A DNA stretch of 64,000 bases from Lachnospiraceae bacterium A4 (GTDB lineage Bacteria > Bacillota > Clostridia > Lachnospirales > Lachnospiraceae). The stretch covers positions 160,846 through 224,845 of the forward strand of contig KE159562.1 in NCBI GenBank assembly GCA_000403215.2. Reading direction: 5' to 3'. The notes beneath the pieces were generated by a model. The model made no database searches. It was not told the origin of the DNA and was given only the letters and a program-made list of their open reading frames with translations. The position numbers and the translations under genes are program-made. Positions within the stretch are counted from its first letter, which is position 1, and each line of letters begins with the position of its first letter. Below, one piece after another: positions 45,671 through 54,618 of the stretch.

Positions 45671-46813
45671 ATGAGAAGTTCTTACAAAAAAGAAGATGTC
45701 ACGATGCTGTTAAAGGACATTACAGGGCTGGAGAAGCCCCAGCCGACAGAAGAACGCGAACGCTTGATACAGTCTGGGCGGCACTACAGTGAGATGCTTC
45801 CGGTCGAGTATGTGCCGACGCAGAGATATATGGAGGTTTACAAAGAAGCCCTTCGCAATTTTGCGCAGCCGACAGCCTTGGCGGTGGGGAGGGTGTCGGA
45901 CAAGATCATACAGGCAAGGGGAAAAGAGGTCGTGCTCGTGTCTCTTGCGAGGGCGGGGATTCCAATTGGCATTTTGATCAAGCATTTTATTTGGCAGAAA
46001 TATCGGCTCGAAGTGCCGCATTATGCGATTTCCATCATAAAGGGAAGGGGCATTGATGATAATGCAATGAACTATTTGCTAAAACAGTATCAGCCAAGGC
46101 AGCTTCTGTTTGTGGACGGGTGGATTGGAAAAGGGGCGATTCTGGACGAGCTGCGGCAGGCTGTCGAAGCCTATGAGGGAGTTTCGCCAGAGCTTGCAGT
46201 GGCGGCAGACCCCGCAAATGTGACAGCGTTATGCGGTACGCACGAGGATATTCTGATACCGAGCTCCTGTCTGAATTGTACTGTGTCAGGACTGGTGAGC
46301 CGGACTGTTTTGCGGGAGGACATCATAGGGCCGAATGATTTTCACGGTGCAGTATATTATGGAGAGCTGGCAGATGCAGATTTGTCCTATGAGTTTCTTG
46401 ATGCCATCGAGCAGTGGTTTCCCAGAGACGTACAAAGAAAAGTGCAGCAATCAAAAACAGAACATTCAAAAACAGAACATTCAAAAGCAGCGCAGTTACC
46501 ATCAGACCAACTGCAAACAGAAAAGCAGCAAGCATCAGCAGCCGCCAGCGGATATGGCATTGATGAAGTGCGCGCCTTGGCAGAGGTGTTTGGAGTATCA
46601 GAGCTTCAACTGATCAAACCCGGAATCGGCGAGACGACACGCGTGCTTCTCCGGCGCGTTCCTTGGAAAGTATTGATAGATGCGCGCTACAGAAACAATC
46701 CCGAATTAGGCCATATCGTGCGTCTTGCCGAGGAGAAGCAGGTGCCGATTGAATTTTATCCGCTCAGGCATTACAAGTGCTGCGGCATCATCAAGAAGTT
46801 GGCAGAGGCTTAG
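45671..46813 (+). CDS. PRTase (StiP/PRTase_1 type) fused to a PELOTA RNA-binding domain
   Basis: A 380-residue protein. The N-terminal about 255 residues are the StiP-annotated family, reinterpreted as a phosphoribosyltransferase: SLARAGIPIGIL (about 96) and LLFVDGWIGKGAI (about 155, PRPP-loop position). A Gln/Ser/Lys-rich linker (about 257-290) follows. The C-terminal about 85 residues match the PELOTA/L7Ae-like fold (DARYRNNPELGHIVRLAEEK, KCCGIIKKL). This fusion is a hallmark of the Ter-linked biosynthetic module and pairs with the TRSP-PRTase at 31021. It converges on the CitE-like gene with a 22-base gap. Confidence 0.85.
   Translation: MRSSYKKEDVTMLLKDITGLEKPQPTEERERLIQSGRHYSEMLPVEYVPTQRYMEVYKEALRNFAQPTALAVGRVSDKIIQARGKEVVLVSLARAGIPIGILIKHFIWQKYRLEVPHYAISIIKGRGIDDNAMNYLLKQYQPRQLLFVDGWIGKGAILDELRQAVEAYEGVSPELAVAADPANVTALCGTHEDILIPSSCLNCTVSGLVSRTVLREDIIGPNDFHGAVYYGELADADLSYEFLDAIEQWFPRDVQRKVQQSKTEHSKTEHSKAAQLPSDQLQTEKQQASAAASGYGIDEVRALAEVFGVSELQLIKPGIGETTRVLLRRVPWKVLIDARYRNNPELGHIVRLAEEKQVPIEFYPLRHYKCCGIIKKLAEA
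46451..46495 (+). repeat. 15-bp repeats in the interdomain linker
   Basis: TCAAAAACAGAACAT occurs twice without change (46451-46480) and a third time degenerate; it encodes Ser-Lys-Thr-Glu-His in the linker between the PRTase and PELOTA domains. Confidence 0.85.
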
Positions 46814-46835
46814 AGTGCGTTTGAGAAACTTTTTT

Positions 46836-47801
46836 TCAATACGCTTTTATTCCGAAGTATTCAGCCATGAGCAGCGTGCGGAGTGCCCAGTTTGAATGCG
46901 TTTTGTATTCGTTCATGCGCTCCTTGCTGACGCTGCCAGCCACCAGCGAGTGTGATGATTTATCCCAGTTTAGGACAGCAGCGGCATCTTGATAATCCTT
47001 TTGCGGGACTTTGTAGGCTTCGTTGACAACTTCAATCTGGCTGGGGTAAATGACCGTCTTTCCGACAAAACCGCAGAGCTTGTCATCTGCAAGCTCGTGA
47101 TACAGCCCTTTTTGCCAGTTACTGCTTTGATAGTACTCCCACACCGGACCAGAGACGACGTAATCCATGCCGTAGACAGTGATAATATCACTGAAAATCG
47201 TGGCAATTGGGCGGATTTGGTGAATTGACTCGTCGTCATGGCGCCGGAAGCCGAACATGTGGCAAAGGTCATTTCCGCCGACACGGATATTCAACACATT
47301 TTTCTCAACCGAATCAAGTTTTTGCTTTAATTGATATAAAATTTCGTAGCGGGTTCTGAGGTCAATGATGCTGGGACTTTCAAAGATGGGCATGGTGTAC
47401 ACAGGAGTTGCCGAAGCCTCGTTTACCTTAATGATTTCTTGGATAAATCCGTCCGCGTTCTCAAGTGAAAATTTGGGCAGGATATAGCCTGTAATCAGGC
47501 GGGCGCTTTCGCCAAATGCCTTGTGGAGTCTGCCAATCTGCCGCGCATTCCGCACCCGCACAAAAATTTTTGGCACATAAAAATCATTCTGCATAGACTG
47601 CTGGTCTAACTGGCGCAGCGTCTGGACTAAGATGTGCTCCGCTTCCGCCACGCTGTCGTCACGTATGGTATCCTCCAGACACAGCGCAAGAGAATATTTG
47701 GTGCCAAAACGCTGTTTCACAATGGAGTCGGCAATGTTTTTCCTGTTTGCGGGGCAGTACAAGAGCGCGCCCACGCTGTAATATAGCAAACTATTGTTCA
47801 T
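46836..47801 (-). CDS. HpcH/HpaI-CitE-like C-C bond lyase
   Basis: A 321-residue TIM-barrel protein related to the CitE/HpcH family. LALCLEDTIRDDSVAEAE (about 34) gives the acidic metal-binding motif, KIFVRVRNARQI (about 79) the phosphate/Arg strand, and PIFESPSIIDLRTRYEI (about 138) the second metal Glu. DVR-type motif NIRVGGNDLCHMFG follows. In Ter-linked modules this enzyme class is inferred to cleave or form a C-C bond in the metabolite pathway. It is transcribed towards the PRTase-PELOTA gene, away from the downstream Ter operon. AGGAG lies 12 bases before the ATG, which is long. Confidence 0.82.
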   Translation of the reverse strand: MNNSLLYYSVGALLYCPANRKNIADSIVKQRFGTKYSLALCLEDTIRDDSVAEAEHILVQTLRQLDQQSMQNDFYVPKIFVRVRNARQIGRLHKAFGESARLITGYILPKFSLENADGFIQEIIKVNEASATPVYTMPIFESPSIIDLRTRYEILYQLKQKLDSVEKNVLNIRVGGNDLCHMFGFRRHDDESIHQIRPIATIFSDIITVYGMDYVVSGPVWEYYQSSNWQKGLYHELADDKLCGFVGKTVIYPSQIEVVNEAYKVPQKDYQDAAAVLNWDKSSHSLVAGSVSKERMNEYKTHSNWALRTLLMAEYFGIKAY

Positions 47802-47904
47802 AATTCAAAAGGTCTCCTCAATGCTGATTTATGTATAAATACATACACTATAACACACCTTCTGGCAAAATGATAGTAGTAGTGCGCGCAATGTTTCATT
47901 TGTG

Positions 47905-47933
47905 TTGACTTTATAGCGTGATATTAGTAAAAT
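47905..47933 (+). promoter_or_regulatory. Promoter before the antitoxin-like gene and Ter operon
   Basis: TTGACT (47905-47910), a 17-base spacer and TAAAAT (47928-47933). AAAGGAGG follows at 47953-47960 for the gene at 47969. Confidence 0.7.
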
Positions 47934-47968
47934 ATGAATAGAATGGTACTGTTAAAGGAGGTATTGCT

Positions 47969-48316
47969 ATGAATATTCGCCCATCTGCGGCAATATGTCA
48001 GAATTATAATGAAATTGCAGAATTGTGCAGAAAGACGGAGGAGCCTATATTTCTTACCAAGAATGGTGAAGGTGACTTGGTTGTTATGGATATTGAGACA
48101 TATAATAAACGGGAGAAGATGTTAAAACTCAGAGAAGAGCTGCTTTCCGTTGAGGAGGACCGGCTTCGTGGAAACAGTGGATATTCTGTCAATGAGGTGG
48201 CATCCCTGATGCGTGATGCGATTAAGGAGGCATCAGCTCATCGAACAGTTCCTAAGTATCAGGTAATTGTAGGCAGGCTTATAACTGGCTTTTATAAAAA
48301 TGTGTGCAGGGGATAA
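47969..48316 (+). CDS. Phd/YefM-type antitoxin, apparently orphan
   Basis: A 115-residue protein. Residues 1-85 match antitoxins that neutralise RelE-type toxins (MNIRPSAAICQNYNEIAELC, then EPIFLTKNGEGDLVVMDIETY), with a DNA-binding N-terminal fold. No toxin gene follows. Instead the frame runs on into HRTVPKYQVIVGRL and stops at 48314-48316; KYQVIV resembles the start of a RelE-type toxin, so the toxin gene may have been deleted and its first codons fused. Its stop overlaps the start region of the protease gene, so it shares the Ter operon's 5' end. Confidence 0.78.
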   Translation: MNIRPSAAICQNYNEIAELCRKTEEPIFLTKNGEGDLVVMDIETYNKREKMLKLREELLSVEEDRLRGNSGYSVNEVASLMRDAIKEASAHRTVPKYQVIVGRLITGFYKNVCRG

Positions 48317-48320
48317 AACA

Positions 48321-49136
48321 ATGGAAAATGAACGCAGGAATGATACACATCAAAATATCAGGGTAGTACTTCCGCCTAGACCGGAGAGGAAAGCAAAGGG
48401 TAAACCAGAACCAGAGGCTGTGCAGGGAGAGAATCAGCCGGTGCGTGTAACGATACCGCCGCATCCGTCGAGAAGAACGGCATCGCCGCAACAGACAATG
48501 ACGCCGCCCGCCTCCAGTATTATGCCGCCCGTGGCAAGCGTAACTGCGCCGCGTGGCGCCCGCGCAGAGCGTAGCTTTGAGCAGCTTGCTCAGCTTGCGC
48601 CCTCTGTCGTGATGATCACAGTCCACGACTATTCCGGCGAGGCGTTTGCGGGCGGCTCTGGCATTATGATAGGCAGCAAAGGATATATTCTGACGAACAA
48701 TCATGTGTTGGAGGATGGCAGCTTTTTTTCGGTTCGAATCGAAAATGATGAACAGACTTACCGAACCAAAGAGATTATTAAATATAATCAGGTGCTTGAC
48801 TTGGCAGTAATCAGGATTGACAGAGCATTAGACCCGCTGCCGATATACCATGGACCGCAGCTTTCCCGCGGGCAGAAGGTCGTCGCGATCGGAAGTCCGC
48901 TGGGATATTTTAATTCGGTGTCAGACGGTATTATATCGGGTATCCGCGTGCTGGACGACGTGCAGATGATACAGTATACCGCGCCGGGTGCGCCGGGAAG
49001 TTCAGGCGGGGCGCTTCTCAATATGTATGGAGAGGTGATTGGCATCGTCTCAGCCTCCTCGAGAGGCTCGCAGGGGATTAATTGGGCAGTGGGATACGAA
49101 TTTATTAATATGTTTGTGCAGGGCTTTGTGACGTAA
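48321..49136 (+). CDS. Trypsin-like serine protease, cytoplasmic
   Basis: A 271-residue protein. A Pro/Arg-rich, probably disordered N-terminus (about 1-85) precedes a chymotrypsin-fold protease domain with the full triad: His in YILTNNHVLED (about 133), Asp in LDLAVIRID (about 165) and Ser in GAPGSSGGALLN (about 230). It resembles the HtrA/DegS catalytic domain but lacks a signal peptide, membrane anchor and PDZ domain. Trypsin-like peptidases of this kind recur in Ter-linked biosynthetic modules. GCAGGGGAT (48306-48314) fixes ATG 48321. Confidence 0.82.
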   Translation: MENERRNDTHQNIRVVLPPRPERKAKGKPEPEAVQGENQPVRVTIPPHPSRRTASPQQTMTPPASSIMPPVASVTAPRGARAERSFEQLAQLAPSVVMITVHDYSGEAFAGGSGIMIGSKGYILTNNHVLEDGSFFSVRIENDEQTYRTKEIIKYNQVLDLAVIRIDRALDPLPIYHGPQLSRGQKVVAIGSPLGYFNSVSDGIISGIRVLDDVQMIQYTAPGAPGSSGGALLNMYGEVIGIVSASSRGSQGINWAVGYEFINMFVQGFVT

Positions 49137-49203
49137 AGAATTGTTTATTTCATTAAAATTAGATTAAATTCCTATTAAGATTTGAAAGTATGTTCTATAA
49201 TTG

Positions 49204-49232
49204 TTGAATAAATTGTGTTCATATGATATAAT
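49204..49232 (+). promoter_or_regulatory. Promoter of the YceG-TelA-TerD operon
   Basis: TTGAAT (49204-49209), a 17-base spacer with TGA just before TATAAT (49227-49232), an extended -10. It lies in a 138-base gap after the protease gene. Confidence 0.8.
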
Positions 49233-49274
49233 TTCAGTAATTGTGTTGGGAAATTTTACTTGTAAGGAGTGGAA

Positions 49275-51545
49275 ATGTTTACGCATAATAAAATAAAAAA
49301 TCTAAACGATTTTTTTGTGGAACGCGACAGCAGACCGGACAAAGGCGTGTACTTTTATAGAATTAACGGATATACAGAGGAGATTGGACAGTTTATACAG
49401 AGATATTATGAGGCGGCAAGGCTCTCGGGCGTGATTATCGAGGGCAGGATTCCCAATCCAGATGAGAAAAATCTTGCCTATTATGAGGAAATTATGGGTC
49501 TGGACTTTCGGATGAGTCCAGACTTTATCGCACAAAGCCTTCGAAAATGGCTTCCGCGCATGAATGACTACCAGCGGGGAACTGTGGCGAGATCTCTGTT
49601 CGATACGCTTAGCGCGCTGCGCAAAACTGGCAAAAATGATAATATGCTGAAAAATGCATACATAAAGTTTATGTGCTGGCTGTATTATAAGTTTGAGCGG
49701 ATTGTCAACATGCTGGGCGAAAGTAAAATTCCCAAGATTTTGTACGAGGGCGATATCAGTAATTATGAACTTCTGCTTGTCTCGGTGCTCTCCAACGCCG
49801 GATGTGATGTCGTGCTGTTGCAGTATGGAGGAGATGCGAAGTACCGCATTCTCGATGCGGACAACAGGCAGTCAGACAATCTTGAACTGCCAAATATGCG
49901 TGCATTTCCGCAGGATTTTAACTTAAAATGGATTCGGGCAAAAATTCAGGAGACGTTGAATAACGAACGGATTTACGGCGTGAAGCCTCAGATTTTGAAC
50001 TGTACAAATGCATGGATTGAGGGCAAGGGCTTTGCTGATTTCAAAAAAAGTACTTCAGTGCGGGGAGACGATCCCCGGCTGTTCTATAATTGTTTTTACA
50101 GAATCAATGGGGTGGAGGATAAGATTACCTATGCAAATGATCTGTACCAGCTCCAGCTAGAGCTCTCAAACAGCCAGCGGCGGGTGGTTATTGTGGACGA
50201 GTGTATCCCAAAACCTTCTATGGAGGAGATTGGGGCGGTCAGACGCAGAAATTATGTCCGGCAGGACGAGATGCTGATGGATTTGTCTGCAAACATTCAG
50301 TATACCGCGAACATTGAATTACAGCGGGTGATGGTGAAGGCATTCTTGGACGTGCTGCTTGTGGAGGCGAAGGAGCCGGACATGAACCTCAACAAGCTCA
50401 CGAACAAGGCAGTGTATATGCTCTGCTGGCTCAAACGATACCAGAAGAAGCTGTTTGCGAACTGGAAAATGCCGGAGGTGGGCTGTTTTATCCACATGGG
50501 GCCCTGCAAAGATGAAAATGAGGCATTGTTTCTGCGGATTTTGGCGCGCATGCCGGTGGATGTGCTGATTTTGAATCCAAATCTGAACGCAGCATGCTGT
50601 GTGGAAGATACGCTGCTCTATGAGCTTCAATTTACAGAAGCGCTGCCAATAAACCACTATCCGCAGCAGAGTGCAGACCTTCAGATGGGGACGGCCGCGT
50701 ACCATGCGGAGCGTGAGCTGGACGGACTGATGTATCAGGATACTGGCATTTACCGCAATTATCAGTACGATAAGGCAGTCTCTGTCACGTTGCAGACCAT
50801 GTATGAAGAGATACAGATTTTATGGAAAGAGGAGCTGAAATTCCGCCCTAATTTCAGCACAGAGAACGGTGTTGTCACCTTGCCTGTGATTTTTGCCAAG
50901 GTGTCTGGGGTTAAGGACGGAATGGTTCCAAAATACTGGAGTGCTGTCAAAGGGCTGATGACAGAGGATTCATTTTTGGTCAAAAATGTGCCCTATATTG
51001 ACCCCGCGGCAGTGAATCCGATGAAGGCGCACGCGGTAGAATTTTTAAAAAACGGACGGATACAGAGACGGCGGATCAAAGAGCATCCCAGCTATCCTTA
51101 CAGCTTTCTTCGTGAGGAGATACAAGAGCATATTTTTGATAAATTGCAGTTATTGATTGAGAGCAAGCTGATCAAAGGGACTTTTGAAAATGGCACAGAG
51201 TATACAACCGTTGCAACCATACTGAACATGCCAAAGGAGATTGTGCGGCTGATACAGAAATTTGATTTTACCAAGAAAAATCCGAAATTAATCTATGTCA
51301 ATACAGGAGAGAAAATGATTTCCCTAGAGGATACGATTCTGACGGCATTTTTGAATCTGGCGGGGTTTGATGTGATATTTTTTGTGCCGACAGGATATCA
51401 GAACGTAGAGCGTTTTTTTAACAAGAGGCTGATGGAAGAACACCAGATTGGCGAGTATGTATATGACCTGCAAGTGCCCAATATGGCGCTGGTTTCGTCC
51501 AATACGCGCCCATCATGGCGCGATAAACTTTTTAGGAGAGGTTAA
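49275..51545 (+). CDS. yceG: YceG-family component of the Ter biosynthetic module
   Basis: A 756-residue soluble protein of the bacterial YceG family (not the MltG lytic transglycosylase also called YceG), described as a putative component of the Ter biosynthetic module. Two related halves can be seen: KIPKILYEGDISNYELLLVS (about 153) and LIYVNTGEKMISLEDTILTA near the C-terminus, both with LSVLSNAGCDVVLL-like and LNLAGFDVIFFV-like strands that suggest a Rossmann-type duplication. Enzymatic activity is not known. AAGGAG (49264-49269) sets ATG 49275. The TelA gene follows after 13 bases. Confidence 0.82.
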   Translation: MFTHNKIKNLNDFFVERDSRPDKGVYFYRINGYTEEIGQFIQRYYEAARLSGVIIEGRIPNPDEKNLAYYEEIMGLDFRMSPDFIAQSLRKWLPRMNDYQRGTVARSLFDTLSALRKTGKNDNMLKNAYIKFMCWLYYKFERIVNMLGESKIPKILYEGDISNYELLLVSVLSNAGCDVVLLQYGGDAKYRILDADNRQSDNLELPNMRAFPQDFNLKWIRAKIQETLNNERIYGVKPQILNCTNAWIEGKGFADFKKSTSVRGDDPRLFYNCFYRINGVEDKITYANDLYQLQLELSNSQRRVVIVDECIPKPSMEEIGAVRRRNYVRQDEMLMDLSANIQYTANIELQRVMVKAFLDVLLVEAKEPDMNLNKLTNKAVYMLCWLKRYQKKLFANWKMPEVGCFIHMGPCKDENEALFLRILARMPVDVLILNPNLNAACCVEDTLLYELQFTEALPINHYPQQSADLQMGTAAYHAERELDGLMYQDTGIYRNYQYDKAVSVTLQTMYEEIQILWKEELKFRPNFSTENGVVTLPVIFAKVSGVKDGMVPKYWSAVKGLMTEDSFLVKNVPYIDPAAVNPMKAHAVEFLKNGRIQRRRIKEHPSYPYSFLREEIQEHIFDKLQLLIESKLIKGTFENGTEYTTVATILNMPKEIVRLIQKFDFTKKNPKLIYVNTGEKMISLEDTILTAFLNLAGFDVIFFVPTGYQNVERFFNKRLMEEHQIGEYVYDLQVPNMALVSSNTRPSWRDKLFRRG

Positions 51546-51558
51546 CGGAGGGGTAAGA

Positions 51559-52710
51559 ATGGGACTTGATTTTAGCAAGACAAAGACACAGGCATCGGCG
51601 ATGGCAAATACGGTGGATGCCAGAAATGAGATTGAAGTGGTTGAGACGTATGACATCGTGGAGGACAGGCAGCAGATGAATGCGGTGCTTGTCGGCTCAC
51701 AGGAGGTTGACGACATTGTGAGCACGATAGAGATCAACAACCTTGAGACGATCGTATCCTTTGGCGCGGAGGTCGCAGAGGAGATTTCCAAGGCGTCGGA
51801 TGTGGTTTTGAACAACGTGAATATGTCCCAGCTTGACGATTCGAGCGAGATGCTCAACGCCCTTGCGCGGGTGATGGAGAAGTTTGACATTGATGAGCTT
51901 CAGGAAAATCCTTCACTGTTTGGCAAGCTCTTTGGCAATATGAGAAGGCAGCTCGACAAAATACTGGATAAATATCATACAATGGGCGATGAGGTTGACA
52001 AAATTTATGTAGAGCTCAGAAAATATGAGTCGGAGATCAAACAGTCAAACCGCAACCTGAATACAATGTTTGAGGCGAATGTAAACTATTATCATGAATT
52101 AGTAAAATATATTCTTGCAGGAGAACAGGGCTGCAAGGAAATTGAGGCGTACATTGCACAGCGCGAGACTGACATGCAGGCGACAGGGGACACTTCTATT
52201 CAGTTTGAACTGACGAGTCTGAATCAGGCGCTGATGATGCTAGAGCAGCGGACGCAGGATTTGAGGACTGCGGAGAGTGTGGCAATGCAGTCGATTCCGA
52301 TGATCAAGGCAATGGAATTTAGCAATATGAATCTTGTGAGAAAGATTAATTCTGCATTTATCATCACGCTGCCAGTGTTTAAGCAGGCGCTTGCGCAGGC
52401 GATTATGCTCAAGCGCCAGAAGCTTCAGGCGGAGGCGATGAGCGCACTCGATGCCAAGACCAATGAGATGCTGATTCGCAACGCGCAGAATACGGTTGAG
52501 CAGACGAAACTGACAACAGCGATGGCAGCGGGCAGCTCGATCAAGATTGAAACCTTGGAAACAACTTGGAAAACGATTGTAGATGGTATCAACGAGACGA
52601 GGCAGATTCAAAATGACGCGAGAAAGAAGCGCGTTGAGGATCAGGCGAGACTTGAGACGATCAAACAGGAGTTTAACAGGATGTATCATATGCCAGACAA
52701 GAGAGCATAG
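51559..52710 (+). CDS. telA: TelA/KlaA-type toxic anion resistance protein
   Basis: A 383-residue, strongly helical, cytoplasmic protein of the TelA family. Long coiled-coil stretches run through the centre (DKILDKYHTMGDEVDKIYVE), and the family motifs RTQDLRTAESVAMQSIPMIK (about 233-252) and NAQNTVEQTKLTTAMAAGSS are present. TelA is linked to tellurite and other stress resistance; its mechanism is unclear. GGAGGGGTAAG sets ATG 51559; a longer frame from 51448 overlaps the YceG gene and is not conserved. Confidence 0.92.
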   Translation: MGLDFSKTKTQASAMANTVDARNEIEVVETYDIVEDRQQMNAVLVGSQEVDDIVSTIEINNLETIVSFGAEVAEEISKASDVVLNNVNMSQLDDSSEMLNALARVMEKFDIDELQENPSLFGKLFGNMRRQLDKILDKYHTMGDEVDKIYVELRKYESEIKQSNRNLNTMFEANVNYYHELVKYILAGEQGCKEIEAYIAQRETDMQATGDTSIQFELTSLNQALMMLEQRTQDLRTAESVAMQSIPMIKAMEFSNMNLVRKINSAFIITLPVFKQALAQAIMLKRQKLQAEAMSALDAKTNEMLIRNAQNTVEQTKLTTAMAAGSSIKIETLETTWKTIVDGINETRQIQNDARKKRVEDQARLETIKQEFNRMYHMPDKRA

Positions 52711-52751
52711 TAAATTTTGTTTGTGAATTGTTATGAAGGAGGAAAAAAGAA

Positions 52752-53333
52752 ATGCCAATCAATTTATCAAAAGGACAGAAGGTCGATCTTACAAAAGGAA
52801 ATCCGGGTCTTAAAAAGATTATGGTAGGACTTGGGTGGGATGTCAATGCGTTTGATTCTGGTGCGGACTTTGACTTGGACGCCGCGGCATTCATGGTAGG
52901 GGCAAACGGAAAGTGTCCGACAGAGCAGGAGTTTATATATTACCATAATCTCAGCCATCCGAGCGAGGCGCTAAAGCATATGGGCGATAACCTGACAGGC
53001 GAGGGCGAGGGCGACGATGAACAGATTGAGGTTGATCTTGCCAAGATTCCTGCCAATATTGAGAAGGTGGCATTTACTGTTACAATCTACGATGCAGACA
53101 CCAGAAGGCAGAATTTTGGACAGGTTTCCAACGCGTTTATCCGCATTGTCGATGAGACGACGAACACCGAGCTGATTCGTTATGATCTCGGCGAGGATTT
53201 CTCGATTGAGACGGCAGTCGTGGTTGGAGAGCTGTACAGACATAACGGCGAGTGGAAGTTCAATGCGATCGGAAGCGGTTTCCAAGGCGGTCTTGCGGCA
53301 CTCTGTGGCCATTATGGCATAGAAGTCGCTTAA
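52752..53333 (+). CDS. terD: TerD-domain stress protein 1
   Basis: A 193-residue single TerD domain. [19 protein letters not shown] (about 18-36), [13 protein letters not shown] and the DDEQIEVDL motif are present; the Asp-rich loops are the two Ca2+ sites known from TerD structures. The C-terminal [20 protein letters not shown] motif is intact. Role is in Ter-type response to tellurite, phage or oxidative stress. AGGAGG precedes the start. It is highly similar to the next gene, which marks a tandem duplication. Confidence 0.95.
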   Translation: MPINLSKGQKVDLTKGNPGLKKIMVGLGWDVNAFDSGADFDLDAAAFMVGANGKCPTEQEFIYYHNLSHPSEALKHMGDNLTGEGEGDDEQIEVDLAKIPANIEKVAFTVTIYDADTRRQNFGQVSNAFIRIVDETTNTELIRYDLGEDFSIETAVVVGELYRHNGEWKFNAIGSGFQGGLAALCGHYGIEVA

Positions 53334-53363
53334 AACAGGAATAAAAAAAAGGAGGGCACAAAG

Positions 53364-53945
53364 ATGCCAGTAAGTTTACAAAAAGGTCAGAAGGTCAGTC
53401 TCACAAAGGATAATCCGGGGTTGAAGAAGGTTGTTGTAGGGCTTGGATGGGATGTGAATGCATTTGATACAGGCGGAGATTTTGACTTGGATGCCGCAGC
53501 GTTTTTGCTGGGGGATTCAGGAAAGGTAGCGGATTCCGACGACTTTGTATTCTATAGAAATCTCACCCACTCTTCAGGCAGCGTGGTACATCAGGGAGAT
53601 AATCTCACAGGAATCGGCGACGGTGATGACGAGCAGATTAAGGTAGACTTGTCAAAAGTTCCTGACAGTGTTACAAAGATTGCGTTCACTGTGACAATTT
53701 ATGAGGCGGAACAGAGAAGGCAGAATTTTGGACAGGTTAACAATGCGTTTATCAGAATCTATAACGAGGAGACAGGCGAGGAAATGATCCGCTATGATTT
53801 GGGCGAGGACTTCTCGATCGAGACAGCGGCGGTGTTCGGCGAGCTATATAAAAATGGCGGCGAGTGGAAGTTTAACGCGATCGGAAACGGCTTCCAAGGC
53901 GGTCTTGCAGCGCTGTGCGCAAATTTCGGTGTAGAGGTAGAGTAA
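53364..53945 (+). CDS. terD: TerD-domain stress protein 2
   Basis: A 193-residue TerD protein of the same length as the previous one and nearly the same motifs ([40 protein letters not shown]). The two Ca2+-binding acidic sets are kept. It differs mainly in the loop after residue 48. The gene has a typical AGGAGG and starts 30 bases after its neighbour. Confidence 0.95.
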   Translation: MPVSLQKGQKVSLTKDNPGLKKVVVGLGWDVNAFDTGGDFDLDAAAFLLGDSGKVADSDDFVFYRNLTHSSGSVVHQGDNLTGIGDGDDEQIKVDLSKVPDSVTKIAFTVTIYEAEQRRQNFGQVNNAFIRIYNEETGEEMIRYDLGEDFSIETAAVFGELYKNGGEWKFNAIGNGFQGGLAALCANFGVEVE

Positions 53946-53993
53946 TCAGATTTAGAAATTGTGTTGAACAATGTGAATAGAAGGGAGAATACA

Positions 53994-54584
53994 ATGTCAG
54001 TAAGTTTGCAAAAGGGACAGAAAGTAAGTTTATCTAAGGATAATGCAGGTCTTTCCAAGGTAATCGTGGGACTTGGCTGGGATGAGGCGCCGCAGGGCAA
54101 GAGAGGTTTTTTTGCACCCAAGCCGCAGCCGATTGACTGCGATGCTTCTGCGCTGATGCTCAGAAGCGGAAAGCTCTGTGCAAACGAGGATATCATCTAT
54201 TTTGGCAATCTCAAGCACCCGACAGGTACAGTACAGCACATGGGCGATAACCTGACAGGAGCAGGAGATGGAGATGACGAGCAGATTATTATCGACTTGG
54301 CTGCTGTTCCGCAGGTTTATGACAAGATTGTCGTTGTCGTAAACATTTATCAGGCAGTTCAGAGAAAGCAGCATTTTGGCATGATCAAAAATGCGTTTAT
54401 CCGCATTGTCGATGCCAGAAATAACACAGAGCTTTGCAAGTATGATCTGTCAGAGGATTACTCAAATATGACTGCAATGATCTTCGGTGAGATTTACAGG
54501 CATAATGGCGAGTGGAAATTCAATGCGATGGGACAGGGAACGACCGATCCGGGTCTTGGTGAGCTTGCCAACCGATTTATATAA
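53994..54584 (+). CDS. TerD-domain stress protein 3, divergent
   Basis: A 196-residue TerD protein that starts with the same [14 protein letters not shown] block, but the acidic FDLDAAA region is replaced by an insertion (EAPQGKRGFFAPKPQ) and IDCDASALML, so the first Ca2+ site is altered while DDEQIIIDL is kept. The C-terminal [13 protein letters not shown] is present and the last GGLAALC is changed. It may have a different metal affinity or partner. AAGGGAG sets ATG 53994 rather than the earlier in-frame codon at 53961. Confidence 0.9.
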   Translation: MSVSLQKGQKVSLSKDNAGLSKVIVGLGWDEAPQGKRGFFAPKPQPIDCDASALMLRSGKLCANEDIIYFGNLKHPTGTVQHMGDNLTGAGDGDDEQIIIDLAAVPQVYDKIVVVVNIYQAVQRKQHFGMIKNAFIRIVDARNNTELCKYDLSEDYSNMTAMIFGEIYRHNGEWKFNAMGQGTTDPGLGELANRFI

Positions 54585-54618
54585 ATGAAGTCAACAATGA
54601 ATGAGGAGAAAATGAAAA

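Noticed and set aside
51448-51558. Longer TelA start overlapping the YceG gene
   Set aside because: The extension is antisense-like in composition, lacks a ribosome site, and the GGAGGGG before 51559 gives the conserved N-terminus.
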